DNA from: CAYTLQ01 sp964438715
Lineage (GTDB): Bacteria > Bacteroidota > Ignavibacteria > Ignavibacteriales > Ignavibacteriaceae
DNA: 7,714 nt
Assembly (NCBI GenBank): GCA_964438715.1
Contig: CAYTLQ010000051.1
Location: 1 to 7,714 of the forward strand
Direction of reading: 5' to 3'
The position numbers and the translations under genes were made by a program. Positions 1 through 7,512 of the stretch are shown piece after piece (position 1 is the first letter of the stretch; each line of letters opens with the position of its first letter). Under the pieces are notes generated by a model, which was given only the letters and a program-made list of their open reading frames with translations, made no database searches and had not been told where the DNA came from.

Positions 1-1574
1 ATTTCTCTAAATGGTACGGTAAACTGAACGATAAACTTACTGCTTCGAAACGGCGGAAAAATATAAAAATACTTGCTGAAATTGCCAACGAAGATATCGA
101 CTCGAAGTTTTCCGTTGCGGACTCTTTCTGGATAAAAAATAACGATAAGGCGATATACGATAATTTCAATGCTTACGAGAAAGCTCTGTACCGGTTAGAG
201 CGAACTTTTGAAGAAGCCGGAAAAGCAATTACACGCGCACGGTATCTTATACTTGTGCAAGGCGGCGAAATGAAGAACTTCACGCAGGATGATGTTAATG
301 ATTACTGCAGACTCAGTTTTTCTGAACTTGATCTCGCATGGTATTTTGCCGCCGACGACACCGCGCTGGAATCCTTGCTCTATAAGACTACCGGCACGGG
401 TGTTATAACAGTTATGTGTATCAACAATACATCCAACTTGGGGAATGCCTCTGAGTGTGCCTATAAAACAGGTATTGGTATTATATCCGGGTTCCGTTTT
501 TTGGGTAATTATACACCCCGCAAAGCAATTCTTTCTGATGCAGAGATTGATGATATTTTACATCAGGAAAATGTTTCAGTAAAACCTGAACATCGGGTAA
601 CCCTTCGTAATGAAATGAAGGCGGAACCGCTTGAATTTGAAAAACTTGCAGAACTCACCACAACAAATGAAAAACTTGACTATCCGTTACTTGGCGTTTT
701 GCGGCTTGATGTAGATAATCTTGGCGCGGCGTTTATCTTTGGATTCAAGAGAGAGAGCAATGGAAAAAATATTTTTTCTCTCAGCCGTAATGTGGGGCTT
801 TCCCGCGAACTGAATATGTTCTTCTGCGGATTTATCAATGTGCTCGCACAGAAATATAAAATTTACATTACCTATGCCGGCGGCGATGATTTGTTTGTGG
901 TGGGCTCATGGCTTAACATTATTGACTTTGCCTTTGAACTTCGGAATCAGTTTGATAAAATGACCGGCAGTAATCCTAACCTTACCTTATCTGCGGGCAT
1001 TAGTATTTCTAAAAGCAATTATCCTGTTGTTAAAGCCGCACGAATGGCGGGGGAAGCTGAAGATAAATCGAAGAAATTCTCAACATATACTAAACCCGAT
1101 GGCACACCGGGTAAACCGACGAAAAACGCCATTACACTTTTCGACCGTGCCGGCTCCTGGAGCGATCAGGAAGAGTTTGTTAAATACGGCAAGGAAATAG
1201 CTTCCGTTATCTCAGCCGATGACTCCCCCGATGAACAATCTCAGGAGCAAGCCTCCGTGAACAATTCATCCAAAAAGAAAAAAGTAAACGCCTCGTTTAT
1301 TCATTTATTGCTAAGTTATACCGAGCGTATGTTTGACCGTAAAGGGAATTTTAATACAAATATGTACTTCGGCTTTCTCGGAAAACTTCGCTATCTCTTT
1401 GCCCGTTCTCCCAGAAATATGAACTATAAAACGCTTTCCGCCGAATCCGGAGTCAGGGAGGATGTTAGAGTACTCGGCAAATTAGTGTACGACCAGAATG
1501 CCCAGAAAAATCTTAAAAATTTCAAAATACCGGCTTCGTACGCAATATTAAAAAACAGAAAATCTAAAAAATAA
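1..1574 (+). CDS. cas10: Cas10/Csm1, type III-A CRISPR large subunit, 5'-truncated by window edge
   Basis: The large subunit of the Csm complex, which makes cyclic oligoadenylate when target RNA is bound. The reading frame is open from the first base (the first full codon is at 3), giving 523 visible residues; full-length Csm1 is usually about 750-850 aa, so the HD domain and most of Palm 1 lie outside the window. Visible residues 1-25 look like the end of Palm 1. The second Palm begins near residue 230 with LDVDNLG (236-241 for DVDNLG) and carries the cyclase motif GGDD at 293-296 (bases 879-890) in the context YAGGDDLFVVG. A Ser/Asp/Gln-rich then Lys-rich linker follows at about 404-428, then a helical C-terminal domain. 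The GTG at 255 is inside the gene and is not a start. No cysteine occurs in the first 84 visible residues, where a four-Cys zinc site is normally found. Whether the HD nuclease is intact cannot be seen. The gene precedes csm2 by 16 nt. Confidence 0.97.
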   Translation, partial: FSKWYGKLNDKLTASKRRKNIKILAEIANEDIDSKFSVADSFWIKNNDKAIYDNFNAYEKALYRLERTFEEAGKAITRARYLILVQGGEMKNFTQDDVNDYCRLSFSELDLAWYFAADDTALESLLYKTTGTGVITVMCINNTSNLGNASECAYKTGIGIISGFRFLGNYTPRKAILSDAEIDDILHQENVSVKPEHRVTLRNEMKAEPLEFEKLAELTTTNEKLDYPLLGVLRLDVDNLGAAFIFGFKRESNGKNIFSLSRNVGLSRELNMFFCGFINVLAQKYKIYITYAGGDDLFVVGSWLNIIDFAFELRNQFDKMTGSNPNLTLSAGISISKSNYPVVKAARMAGEAEDKSKKFSTYTKPDGTPGKPTKNAITLFDRAGSWSDQEEFVKYGKEIASVISADDSPDEQSQEQASVNNSSKKKKVNASFIHLLLSYTERMFDRKGNFNTNMYFGFLGKLRYLFARSPRNMNYKTLSAESGVREDVRVLGKLVYDQNAQKNLKNFKIPASYAILKNRKSKK

Positions 1575-1590
1575 TAGGAGATGTACCATT

Positions 1591-1971
1591 ATGCCTCGAA
1601 AAAATTTGATTGGGGTAACTAATCTGGCAAGCTTAACGCCTGAAGACATTGACGCAATTGGAGAGGAAAAAGGCAAGGATTTTGCCAAAAATATTAAAAC
1701 CAATCAGGTGCGTAATATCTATTCCTCAATTATTGCGTTGCGGGTAAAAGCAAAACTGGAAACAAATTTCGAAAAACTGAAGCACGATCTGATTCTCATT
1801 AAACCAAAAATGGCTTATGCCGCCGGCAGGCAGAAAGATGTTCGGCCGTTTTACGATTTTGTATCTGCCGCAATTGCCGCCACGAAAACAATGGAAGACC
1901 TTAAAATTTTTATAGCAATAATGGAGACTATTGTTGCTTACCACAAGTATCATGGAGGAAAGGAAAAATAA
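1591..1971 (+). CDS. csm2: Csm2, small subunit of type III-A complex
   Basis: A small, mainly helical protein of 126 aa, the normal size for Csm2 (Cas11-like), which forms the inner filament of the Csm complex along the crRNA-target duplex and has no enzymatic role of its own. Recognisable family blocks are KTNQVRNIY (36-44), LIKPKMAYAAGR (69-80) and ETIVAYHKYHGG (112-123), the last being the typical end of Csm2. The ATG at 1591 has an AGGAG at 1576-1580 with a 10-nt spacer. The gene starts 16 nt after cas10 and its stop is separated from the csm3 start by one base, so the genes are probably co-translated. Nothing is missing or disrupted. Confidence 0.97.
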   Translation: MPRKNLIGVTNLASLTPEDIDAIGEEKGKDFAKNIKTNQVRNIYSSIIALRVKAKLETNFEKLKHDLILIKPKMAYAAGRQKDVRPFYDFVSAAIAATKTMEDLKIFIAIMETIVAYHKYHGGKEK

Positions 1972-1972
1972 T

Positions 1973-2746
1973 ATGGCAAACAGTGAATACAAATTTCTGG
2001 GTAATATTGTTCTTAAAGGAAAAATTGAAACCATTACAGGAATGCATATCGGCGGTAGCAAAGAAAAACTTGAAATCGGTGGTGTTGACTCTCCGGTAAT
2101 AAGGAACCCGCTTACTAACACCCCCTACATACCCGGCTCCTCTCTTAAAGGCAAAATGCGTATGCTTACAGAATTTGCTCAGGGAAAAATTAAACCGGAT
2201 AAAAATAATAAATGCGGTCCTTATGAATCGGATGACCCGAATGAACCTATTGGCAGAATATTCGGCAACGCCTCGAAAGCGCCGAAAGGGCCAAGCAGGC
2301 TTATTGTCCGCGATGCCAACCCCGATAATGAAACTGTTGAAAAATGGAAAAAACTCGATTCGGAACTTCACCTTACAGAATTAAAACCCGAAAATACCAT
2401 TGACCGGCTTACCTCCGAGGCAAACCCTCGCTTTCTGGAGCGGGTAGTAGCAGGTTCATTTTTCGATTTCGAGATGCTTTACGGAATTTATGATATGCAA
2501 AACGACGGTGGTAAATTGGATAAAGAGAACTTTAAACTTGTTATTGAAGGGCTTAGGCTCCTGGAACATAGCGGAATAGGAGGCAGTGTTTCCCGTGGTT
2601 ACGGAAAAATTGCATTTAAAGTTGCCGACCCAATCTATGTTTCCTGCGAGGAATATCGTTCCGGAGGCAGTAACTATGAGTTATCTGTTGCCCCTGTTCA
2701 AATGGATAATCTTAAATCACTCGATAAAATAAAATTACCCTTTTAG
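1973..2746 (+). CDS. csm3: Csm3, backbone RAMP subunit and target-RNA endonuclease
   Basis: A 257-aa Cas7-family protein that polymerises along the crRNA and cuts target RNA at 6-nt intervals. The N-terminal RRM-like fold begins with FLGNIVLKGKIETITGMHIGGS. Asp39 in GGVDSPVIRNP (37-47) matches the known catalytic Asp of Csm3 (Asp33 in the Streptococcus thermophilus protein), so target-RNA cutting is predicted. Other family blocks are YIPGSSLKGKMR (52-63), ENTIDRLTSEANPR (140-153), and the glycine-rich loop HSGIGGSVSRGYGK (199-212). The ATG at 1973 is chosen over in-frame upstream TTG (1931) and ATG (1952) codons because homology begins just after it, it follows the csm2 stop by one base, and GGAGG/AAGG at 1954-1963 lies at a suitable distance. 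A short Lys/Asn/Asp-rich stretch at 72-91 is probably the flexible thumb loop. Confidence 0.97.
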   Translation: MANSEYKFLGNIVLKGKIETITGMHIGGSKEKLEIGGVDSPVIRNPLTNTPYIPGSSLKGKMRMLTEFAQGKIKPDKNNKCGPYESDDPNEPIGRIFGNASKAPKGPSRLIVRDANPDNETVEKWKKLDSELHLTELKPENTIDRLTSEANPRFLERVVAGSFFDFEMLYGIYDMQNDGGKLDKENFKLVIEGLRLLEHSGIGGSVSRGYGKIAFKVADPIYVSCEEYRSGGSNYELSVAPVQMDNLKSLDKIKLPF

Positions 2747-2755
2747 GTACTGCGT

Positions 2756-3784
2756 ATGAAAATCGTGTATCTTCAACCACTTTCATCCTTTACCCGAACA
2801 TTGCGCTCGGATACTCTCTGGGGACTTCTTTGCTGGGGTATAAGAAATGTTTATGGTAACGATGCGGTGGAAGATTTTATTGCTATGCACACAAAAGGTG
2901 ATGAAGTAGTGAAAGTCAGCTCTGCTTTTCCGTTTATTAAAGATACCGAAACAGGAAGCGAAGAGCTGTTTTTTCCAAAACCATTGCTCCCCTCGTTTAA
3001 TTGGGAACAGATTTCAGAAGGCAAATCGAAAACCGGTAAACTGGAATTATATGCACATTTAAAATCCTTTAAGAAAGAAAAGGAACTTGATAAAAGCACT
3101 TTTGAAGCTGTTATCAATGGTGAGATGAGCGACCTTGACCTCTTCAACCGCTTTGCAGAAAAAGAAACGCTCAGCCAAAACGGCAAAAGAGAGAAACCCT
3201 TTAAAAATGAATCGGTAATGCATAACCAGATTGACCGCCTTACCGGTACTGTTGTTGAAGGAGCGCTCTTTGTTAAAGAGGAAATTTTCTGCACCGAAAA
3301 TGGCGGACTGTTCTTCCTTCTTCAATCTCCGCCCGATGTGTTTCCTCTAATTGAAGCCTCACTGCGTTTTCTTTCTCATTCAGGTTTCGGTGGTGACTCT
3401 TCAGTAGGAAAAAATCACTTCCTCCCGCAGATTAAAGATTTTTCATTACGCTTACCCGATAAGGATGCAAAAAACTTTGTTACACTTTCGTTATATACCC
3501 CTTTACCGGAAGAACTTCAAACCTTTACTGCTTCTCCGGAAAATTGTTTCTACGAAATTCTCACGCGTAAAGGAAAAGCCGGTGGAAAGTTTCTACAATT
3601 GGAGGACTTCTGGAAACCCTCAAAATTAAGTTTTGCAGAAGGCTCTGTTTTTCCTCATTACAAAGACCATAACTACGGCTCGGTATCCAAAGTTTTGGAA
3701 TCCGGTGTAAGGGATATTCCGTTCAATGTATATCGCTCCGGTATTGCGTTCAATCTGCCGGTAAACCTGAAGGAGTCCAAATGA
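2756..3784 (+). CDS. csm4: Csm4, crRNA 5'-handle binding RAMP subunit
   Basis: A 342-aa Cas5-like protein that caps the complex, holds the 5' repeat-derived tag of the crRNA and contacts Cas10. Diagnostic blocks are LRSDTLWG (16-23), FFPKPLLP (72-79), HNQIDRLTGTVVEGALF (156-172) and the glycine-rich GFGGDSSVGKN (210-220). Length and block order are normal for the family. The start ATG follows the csm3 stop by 9 nt with only a weak AGG (2745-2747) upstream, so translation may depend partly on coupling with csm3. Its TGA stop overlaps the csm5 ATG in the sequence ATGA (3781-3784). No catalytic role is known for Csm4. Confidence 0.97.
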   Translation: MKIVYLQPLSSFTRTLRSDTLWGLLCWGIRNVYGNDAVEDFIAMHTKGDEVVKVSSAFPFIKDTETGSEELFFPKPLLPSFNWEQISEGKSKTGKLELYAHLKSFKKEKELDKSTFEAVINGEMSDLDLFNRFAEKETLSQNGKREKPFKNESVMHNQIDRLTGTVVEGALFVKEEIFCTENGGLFFLLQSPPDVFPLIEASLRFLSHSGFGGDSSVGKNHFLPQIKDFSLRLPDKDAKNFVTLSLYTPLPEELQTFTASPENCFYEILTRKGKAGGKFLQLEDFWKPSKLSFAEGSVFPHYKDHNYGSVSKVLESGVRDIPFNVYRSGIAFNLPVNLKESK

Positions 3785-5454
3785 AACTTACAATACTTAC
3801 CATATCGCCCGTTCACATCGGTTCCGGACGCGTTCTTGAGCCATTTGATTATATAACCCGTGAAGATTCATTTGTTCGGTTAGACGAGCAAAAAGCCTTC
3901 TCTCTTGCCATGGAACACCACCCCGATTTCCCCGAAAGGTTTAGCGAGTGGTTCGACCAAATGGCGGAAAAAATTGAAAATGAAAAACGAAATGAGCAAC
4001 TTTCCAAATACCGTTCCGCACTAAATATTAAATCGTTCTGCGAACAGCAACTTAATGACAGAAAACTGGCTGAACTTATTTCAACCGAATGTGCCAAATA
4101 TACTTTTGCATTGCCTTACGGGCTCGATGGTAAACATCAGGTTGATGAATTATTAAAAGATACCGGCTACAAACCTTACATTCCCGGCTCCTCTATCAAG
4201 GGCGCCATTCGTACTGCTCTTATTGCTAATGCTGTTGCCAACGCTCCGAATGAAACGCGGAAGGAAATTATCGCAAAGATTGAATATGCTCTATCAAAAA
4301 ATAAGAAAGGGCAGGATCTTGATGACAAGATGATTGAGACCTTGCTCCATGCCGGCTATAAAAAGAAAGACACTGATGAAATATTTTATATTGATCTTAA
4401 GTACGATCTCTTAAAATTTATAACCGTTACCGATGCTTTACCATTAGAATATCAGGCCGCTGTTTTGCCCGTTAATCTCTACCTCTTAGGAGAAGAACCC
4501 CAAAAACAGGCTAATGCTGTAGAAGTAATTTTACCCGGAAGCAGGTTTCAGTTTGAACTTAATGTAGATATTATTCGGTTCCGCGAAATTTTACAACATA
4601 CCAATACAAAAACTCATTGGGTTGAGGCAGAAAAAAAATTCCGGCAGTTACTGCAACTGCCCGAAAGTAAACCTCTGAAAGAGTTTTCCAAAAAAGAGCT
4701 TGAAAATGCAATTCTTAATACCGCTAAAAATTTCTTCAAAAAAACAATAGCGCTCGACAAAAGCTGGTATGAAAAAGCCAGGGAGAAAAGAATTGCAGAC
4801 ATTCATTTTTGGGAAAAGATTCCTGAGGATTATAAACTTCTGAAAATTGGCAAGGGAAGCGGCTTTACCGCAACCACTGTATTTACCTCATTCGATTTGA
4901 AAAATGAGAAAGATAAGAAATTTATATCAACGATATTTGATCATTACAGCATAGGATACCAAAAAGCGAAGAAAGACGAAAAAAATAAAACTGTTGCGCC
5001 GGATTTAAAAAAATTCCCTAAATCACGGAAACTTACAGCTCAAAGAATTGATGTTCCCGTTGCGCCGCTTGGATGGTGTTTAGCATTGCCCGAAGGAAAG
5101 AATTTTGATGCAAAGATTTTTGAGCTTCCTGAAAAAACCGATATTTCCTTTACTGCTTCTCTCTCTCATACGGAAAAGCCAAAGGAAGTTAAACTTAGTA
5201 AAGAGGAGTATAGAGAAAAAAATTCATCCCGCAAATATGAACAGGGCGATACTGTGGAAGCTGTTTTTATTAAAGCTGAAGGAAAAAATGTATTTGTGGA
5301 ACTGCTGGATAACCGCTACACGGGTCAATATTTTAAATTCAACTATGTAAGCTCGCACATCCTGAGCGAAATAGGTATGTTTCGTGTTAAGATTTCCGAA
5401 GTGAAATCCGGCAAAATAACAAATATTAGTTTCGGAGGTTTTATTGACCGCTGA
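3781..5454 (+). CDS. csm5: Csm5, distal RAMP subunit, long form with C-terminal OB-like extension
   Basis: Csm5 caps the 3' end of the crRNA filament and helps crRNA maturation. Family signatures are LTISPVHIGSGRVLEPFDYI near the N-terminus (6-25), YIPGSSIKGAIRTAL (133-147), the glycine-rich KIGKGSGFT (355-363) and PLGWCLAL (429-436). At 557 aa it is longer than most Csm5 proteins (about 340-500 aa). After the family core ends near residue 437 there is a charged linker and then about 70 residues (roughly 487-556, from GDTVEAVFIKAEGKNVFVEL) whose alternating hydrophobic pattern resembles an S1/cold-shock OB fold, perhaps an added RNA-binding surface; this is inference from pattern only. The ATG at 3781 overlaps the csm4 stop by 4 nt and is preceded by AGGAG at 3771-3775 (5-nt spacer). 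Confidence 0.95.
   Translation: MKLTILTISPVHIGSGRVLEPFDYITREDSFVRLDEQKAFSLAMEHHPDFPERFSEWFDQMAEKIENEKRNEQLSKYRSALNIKSFCEQQLNDRKLAELISTECAKYTFALPYGLDGKHQVDELLKDTGYKPYIPGSSIKGAIRTALIANAVANAPNETRKEIIAKIEYALSKNKKGQDLDDKMIETLLHAGYKKKDTDEIFYIDLKYDLLKFITVTDALPLEYQAAVLPVNLYLLGEEPQKQANAVEVILPGSRFQFELNVDIIRFREILQHTNTKTHWVEAEKKFRQLLQLPESKPLKEFSKKELENAILNTAKNFFKKTIALDKSWYEKAREKRIADIHFWEKIPEDYKLLKIGKGSGFTATTVFTSFDLKNEKDKKFISTIFDHYSIGYQKAKKDEKNKTVAPDLKKFPKSRKLTAQRIDVPVAPLGWCLALPEGKNFDAKIFELPEKTDISFTASLSHTEKPKEVKLSKEEYREKNSSRKYEQGDTVEAVFIKAEGKNVFVELLDNRYTGQYFKFNYVSSHILSEIGMFRVKISEVKSGKITNISFGGFIDR
5434..5446 (+). promoter_or_regulatory. Ribosome-binding site and TTG start of cas6
   Basis: GGAGG at 5434-5438 is followed by a 5-nt spacer and then TTG at 5444-5446. 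This strong site lies inside the end of csm5 and decides the start in favour of the non-ATG codon. The alternative ATG at 5492 has no comparable site. Confidence 0.75.
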
Positions 5455-6391
5455 CTCACTCCGGATTTACAAGTACCGCCTTGTATTGCGTATGACGACT
5501 AATGCGCGCTTACCCGAGTACAAAGGCTCTATGCTTCGTGGCGCTTTTGGATGGGCGTTCCGTAAAGCAGTTTGTGTTACCCGCCAGCCCGTTTGTACCT
5601 GCTGTATTCTGCAGGGCGTTTGCAGTTACTTCAAGGTTTTCGAAACCGAAGTTCCGCCCGGGACAACAATACCATTTATTGCCGGCGTTAAAAAAATTCC
5701 TCATCCTTATGTTTTAGCGCCGCCTGAAAATAACTCCAGAGAATTTAACCCCGGCGATGAGCTTAACGCCGGTCTTACGCTCTTTGGCGATACCGTGAAT
5801 CTTCTTCCGTTTTTTGTTTACTCTTTTCAGCAGATGGGTGATGCCGGCATTGGCTACCGACGCGATAAATTTTCACTTGCCGGTGTTTATGCAACCGATA
5901 AAAACGGAAGCGAAATTAGTATTTACGACACAGCAACAAATAAACTTTCTGTGCACGAACAACCCATAACACTGCCGCCGGAGGGTGGTACAGCGCCCGA
6001 AATAGTTACTATACGCTTTATTACCCCGTATCGCGCACAGGAAGCCTCAAAAATTATTCTTGACCCGGCTCAGGTTACACCACAACTTTTACTTAATGCG
6101 GCGGCACGGAGATTTTTTGTGCTTTCTGCTCTCTTCGGCACGAGAAGCAATTTTGTTTACACCGACCCCGATACCAAAGATATTACCATAACAGAAAACA
6201 AACTCTATTATAAGAACTGGCTTCGTTATTCTAACCGGCAAAAAACCAAAATGGATCTCGGTGGTTTTATGGGACACATTACACTTGCCGGCAATCTTGC
6301 ACCTGTTTGGCAATTACTGCTTTCCGGTGAACTTATTCACATCGGGAAAAATCCGGTTTTCGGGCTCGGAAAATATATTCTGGAATACTAA
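5444..6391 (+). CDS. cas6: Cas6 CRISPR RNA endoribonuclease (DUF2276/Cas6 C-terminal family), with cysteine cluster
   Basis: A 315-aa RAMP protein expected to cut the repeat RNA of the CRISPR precursor and so supply crRNA to the Csm complex. The N-terminal block LPEYKGSMLRGAFGWAFR (23-40) and the C-terminal block DLGGFMGHITLAG (271-283) followed by GKNPVFGLGKYIL (301-313) match the Cas6 family that carries a Cys-rich insert. Cys44, Cys51, Cys54 and Cys60 (with Cys53) could bind zinc or another metal. No histidine lies in the N-terminal helix where many Cas6 enzymes keep the catalytic one; His87, His278 and His299 are the conspicuous others, so the active site is uncertain. TTG at 5444 is taken as the start because GGAGG sits 5 nt upstream and because the next Met (residue 17) would delete the first beta strand. 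The gene overlaps csm5 by 11 nt. The family call is firm; the cutting activity is inferred. Confidence 0.88.
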   Translation: MTADSLRIYKYRLVLRMTTNARLPEYKGSMLRGAFGWAFRKAVCVTRQPVCTCCILQGVCSYFKVFETEVPPGTTIPFIAGVKKIPHPYVLAPPENNSREFNPGDELNAGLTLFGDTVNLLPFFVYSFQQMGDAGIGYRRDKFSLAGVYATDKNGSEISIYDTATNKLSVHEQPITLPPEGGTAPEIVTIRFITPYRAQEASKIILDPAQVTPQLLLNAAARRFFVLSALFGTRSNFVYTDPDTKDITITENKLYYKNWLRYSNRQKTKMDLGGFMGHITLAGNLAPVWQLLLSGELIHIGKNPVFGLGKYILEY

Positions 6392-6394
6392 CAG

Positions 6395-6441
6395 TAGAGT
6401 TGTATAACAATAGAGTTGTATAACAAGGAGTTGTATAAAAA
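6395..6441 (+). repeat. Tandem 16-nt direct repeat, about 2.9 copies, in the leader of the can2/card1 gene
   Basis: The unit TAGAGTTGTATAACAA occurs exactly at 6395-6410 and 6411-6426. A third, degenerate copy (GGAGTTGTATAAAAA, 6427-6441; two changes and one base lost) runs into the start codon. Each of the first two units contains TTGT-ATA-ACAA, a short inverted repeat with a 3-nt centre. The third copy's first base change creates the AAGGAG ribosome-binding site at 6425-6430. The repeats fill nearly all of the 50-nt gap between cas6 and the nuclease gene. They may be an operator, an RNA-level control element or just replication slippage; the sequence does not say which. Confidence 0.85.
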
Positions 6442-6444
6442 ATG
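6425..6444 (+). promoter_or_regulatory. Ribosome-binding site and ATG of the Can2/Card1 gene
   Basis: AAGGAG at 6425-6430 precedes the ATG at 6442 with an 11-nt spacer, slightly longer than ideal. The site lies in the junction between repeat copies two and three, so any change in repeat number or any factor binding the repeat could alter translation of this gene alone. Confidence 0.65.
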
Positions 6445-7512
6445 AAATGTCTTTTTCACCTTATCGGCGGGCAAACTGCACCTAACTATATAGCATGGAA
6501 AGAATTTCGACCTGATAAAAATATTCTTATTTACTCAAAAGATACTTTCCGTGAGGTGCAAATTCTCAAAAAAATATTCGGAAACCAAACCGATCAAATA
6601 CTTGTTAATCCTTTCCAATTTGAAGACACAACCCGCACTATAAAACATTATATTGAACAACACCTCAGCTCCTCCGATGAACTTCTGCTGAACTTTACCG
6701 GCGGAACAAAGCCAACTGCTATTTCGCTCTTTACATATTTCAGGCAAAACTCCCTTTCAATGCTTTATGTTGATACACAAAACCAGCGTTTACACTATTT
6801 TGCGCCGGAGGGTGAAACCGTTCGACCTGTAACAGCCAAAATACCTATTGAAGATTTTCTCTTGCTTTCCGGTCAGGAAATAGAACCGGGTTCATTCTAT
6901 GAGACAGAAACAATGAAATTGTTACGGAATTATCTTGAAGCAAATTTTCGTAAAATCAGCCCGAAAATACTTTCCGATGCAAAAAAATGGGAGCCAAATG
7001 CGCAAATTTTCGAAGGTAAAATATCATCCTTTAAGCAGGGTACTTCTACCATTACTTTGGGTCCTGATAACAAGTATTCGGAAAAGGGTAGTGCACTGCT
7101 TAATTACCTATATGGCGGCTGGTTTGAAACCACCTGCTTTGAATTGCTCTGCAAAACCGGCTACTTCGACTCAGTACGGCAAAATGTAATACTAAAATAT
7201 AAAAACACAAACCCGCCAAACAACAGCAAAATACAGCTAAAAAATGAATTTGATATTCTTGCCGTGAGAGGAGTAACACCCTTTCTTATAGAATGTAAAA
7301 CCGGAAGCGTAAAAACCGCCGATCTGGACCAATTGAAAGCGCTGAAAGACACCTATTTCGGGAAATATTGCACGCCAATACTCATTAGCTACTTTCCGCC
7401 CACTTATGCCGGTATTGCCGAGCGTGCAAACGAATATAAAATACTACTGCTTACACAAAACCACATTAATAAACTACCGGCGCTCCTTGGTAAAAAAGAG
7501 GCACATACCTGA
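6442..7512 (+). CDS. can2: Can2/Card1-type CARF-PD-(D/E)XK nuclease, cyclic-oligoadenylate-activated effector (DUF1887)
   Basis: A 356-aa accessory effector of type III CRISPR systems. The N-terminal half (about 1-145) is a Rossmann-like CARF sensor; its diagnostic loop is NFTGGTKP (84-91), which contacts cyclic oligoadenylate (cA4 in studied Can2/Card1 proteins). The C-terminal half is a restriction-endonuclease-like domain with GGWFET (225-230, Glu229), NEFD (268-271, Glu269 and Asp271) and IECKTG (283-288, Glu284 and Lys286), the set expected for metal-dependent cutting. Studied relatives nick or degrade DNA and cut RNA when activated. Its length is close to the roughly 370 aa of Treponema Card1. 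There is no signal peptide or HEPN motif, so it is not Csm6. It follows cas6 by 50 nt of repeats and ends the operon. The family call is strong; the ligand and the preferred nucleic acid are inferred from relatives. Confidence 0.93.
   Translation: MKCLFHLIGGQTAPNYIAWKEFRPDKNILIYSKDTFREVQILKKIFGNQTDQILVNPFQFEDTTRTIKHYIEQHLSSSDELLLNFTGGTKPTAISLFTYFRQNSLSMLYVDTQNQRLHYFAPEGETVRPVTAKIPIEDFLLLSGQEIEPGSFYETETMKLLRNYLEANFRKISPKILSDAKKWEPNAQIFEGKISSFKQGTSTITLGPDNKYSEKGSALLNYLYGGWFETTCFELLCKTGYFDSVRQNVILKYKNTNPPNNSKIQLKNEFDILAVRGVTPFLIECKTGSVKTADLDQLKALKDTYFGKYCTPILISYFPPTYAGIAERANEYKILLLTQNHINKLPALLGKKEAHT

Noticed and set aside
255..257. GTG at 255 as the start of cas10
   Set aside because: The frame stays open to the window edge and the upstream 84 codons encode Cas10-like sequence, so this is an internal valine codon.
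1931..1972. TTG (1931) or ATG (1952) as the start of csm3
   Set aside because: They lie inside the end of csm2, the extra residues do not resemble Csm3, and the ATG at 1973 has a good ribosome-binding site.
1726..3325. Several minus-strand open frames opposite csm2, csm3 and csm4
   Set aside because: They are low-complexity, overlap one another, match no family I recognise and lie opposite firmly identified genes.
6395..6441. The tandem repeats as a mini CRISPR array
   Set aside because: The copies are directly adjacent with no spacers and the unit is far shorter than a CRISPR repeat.
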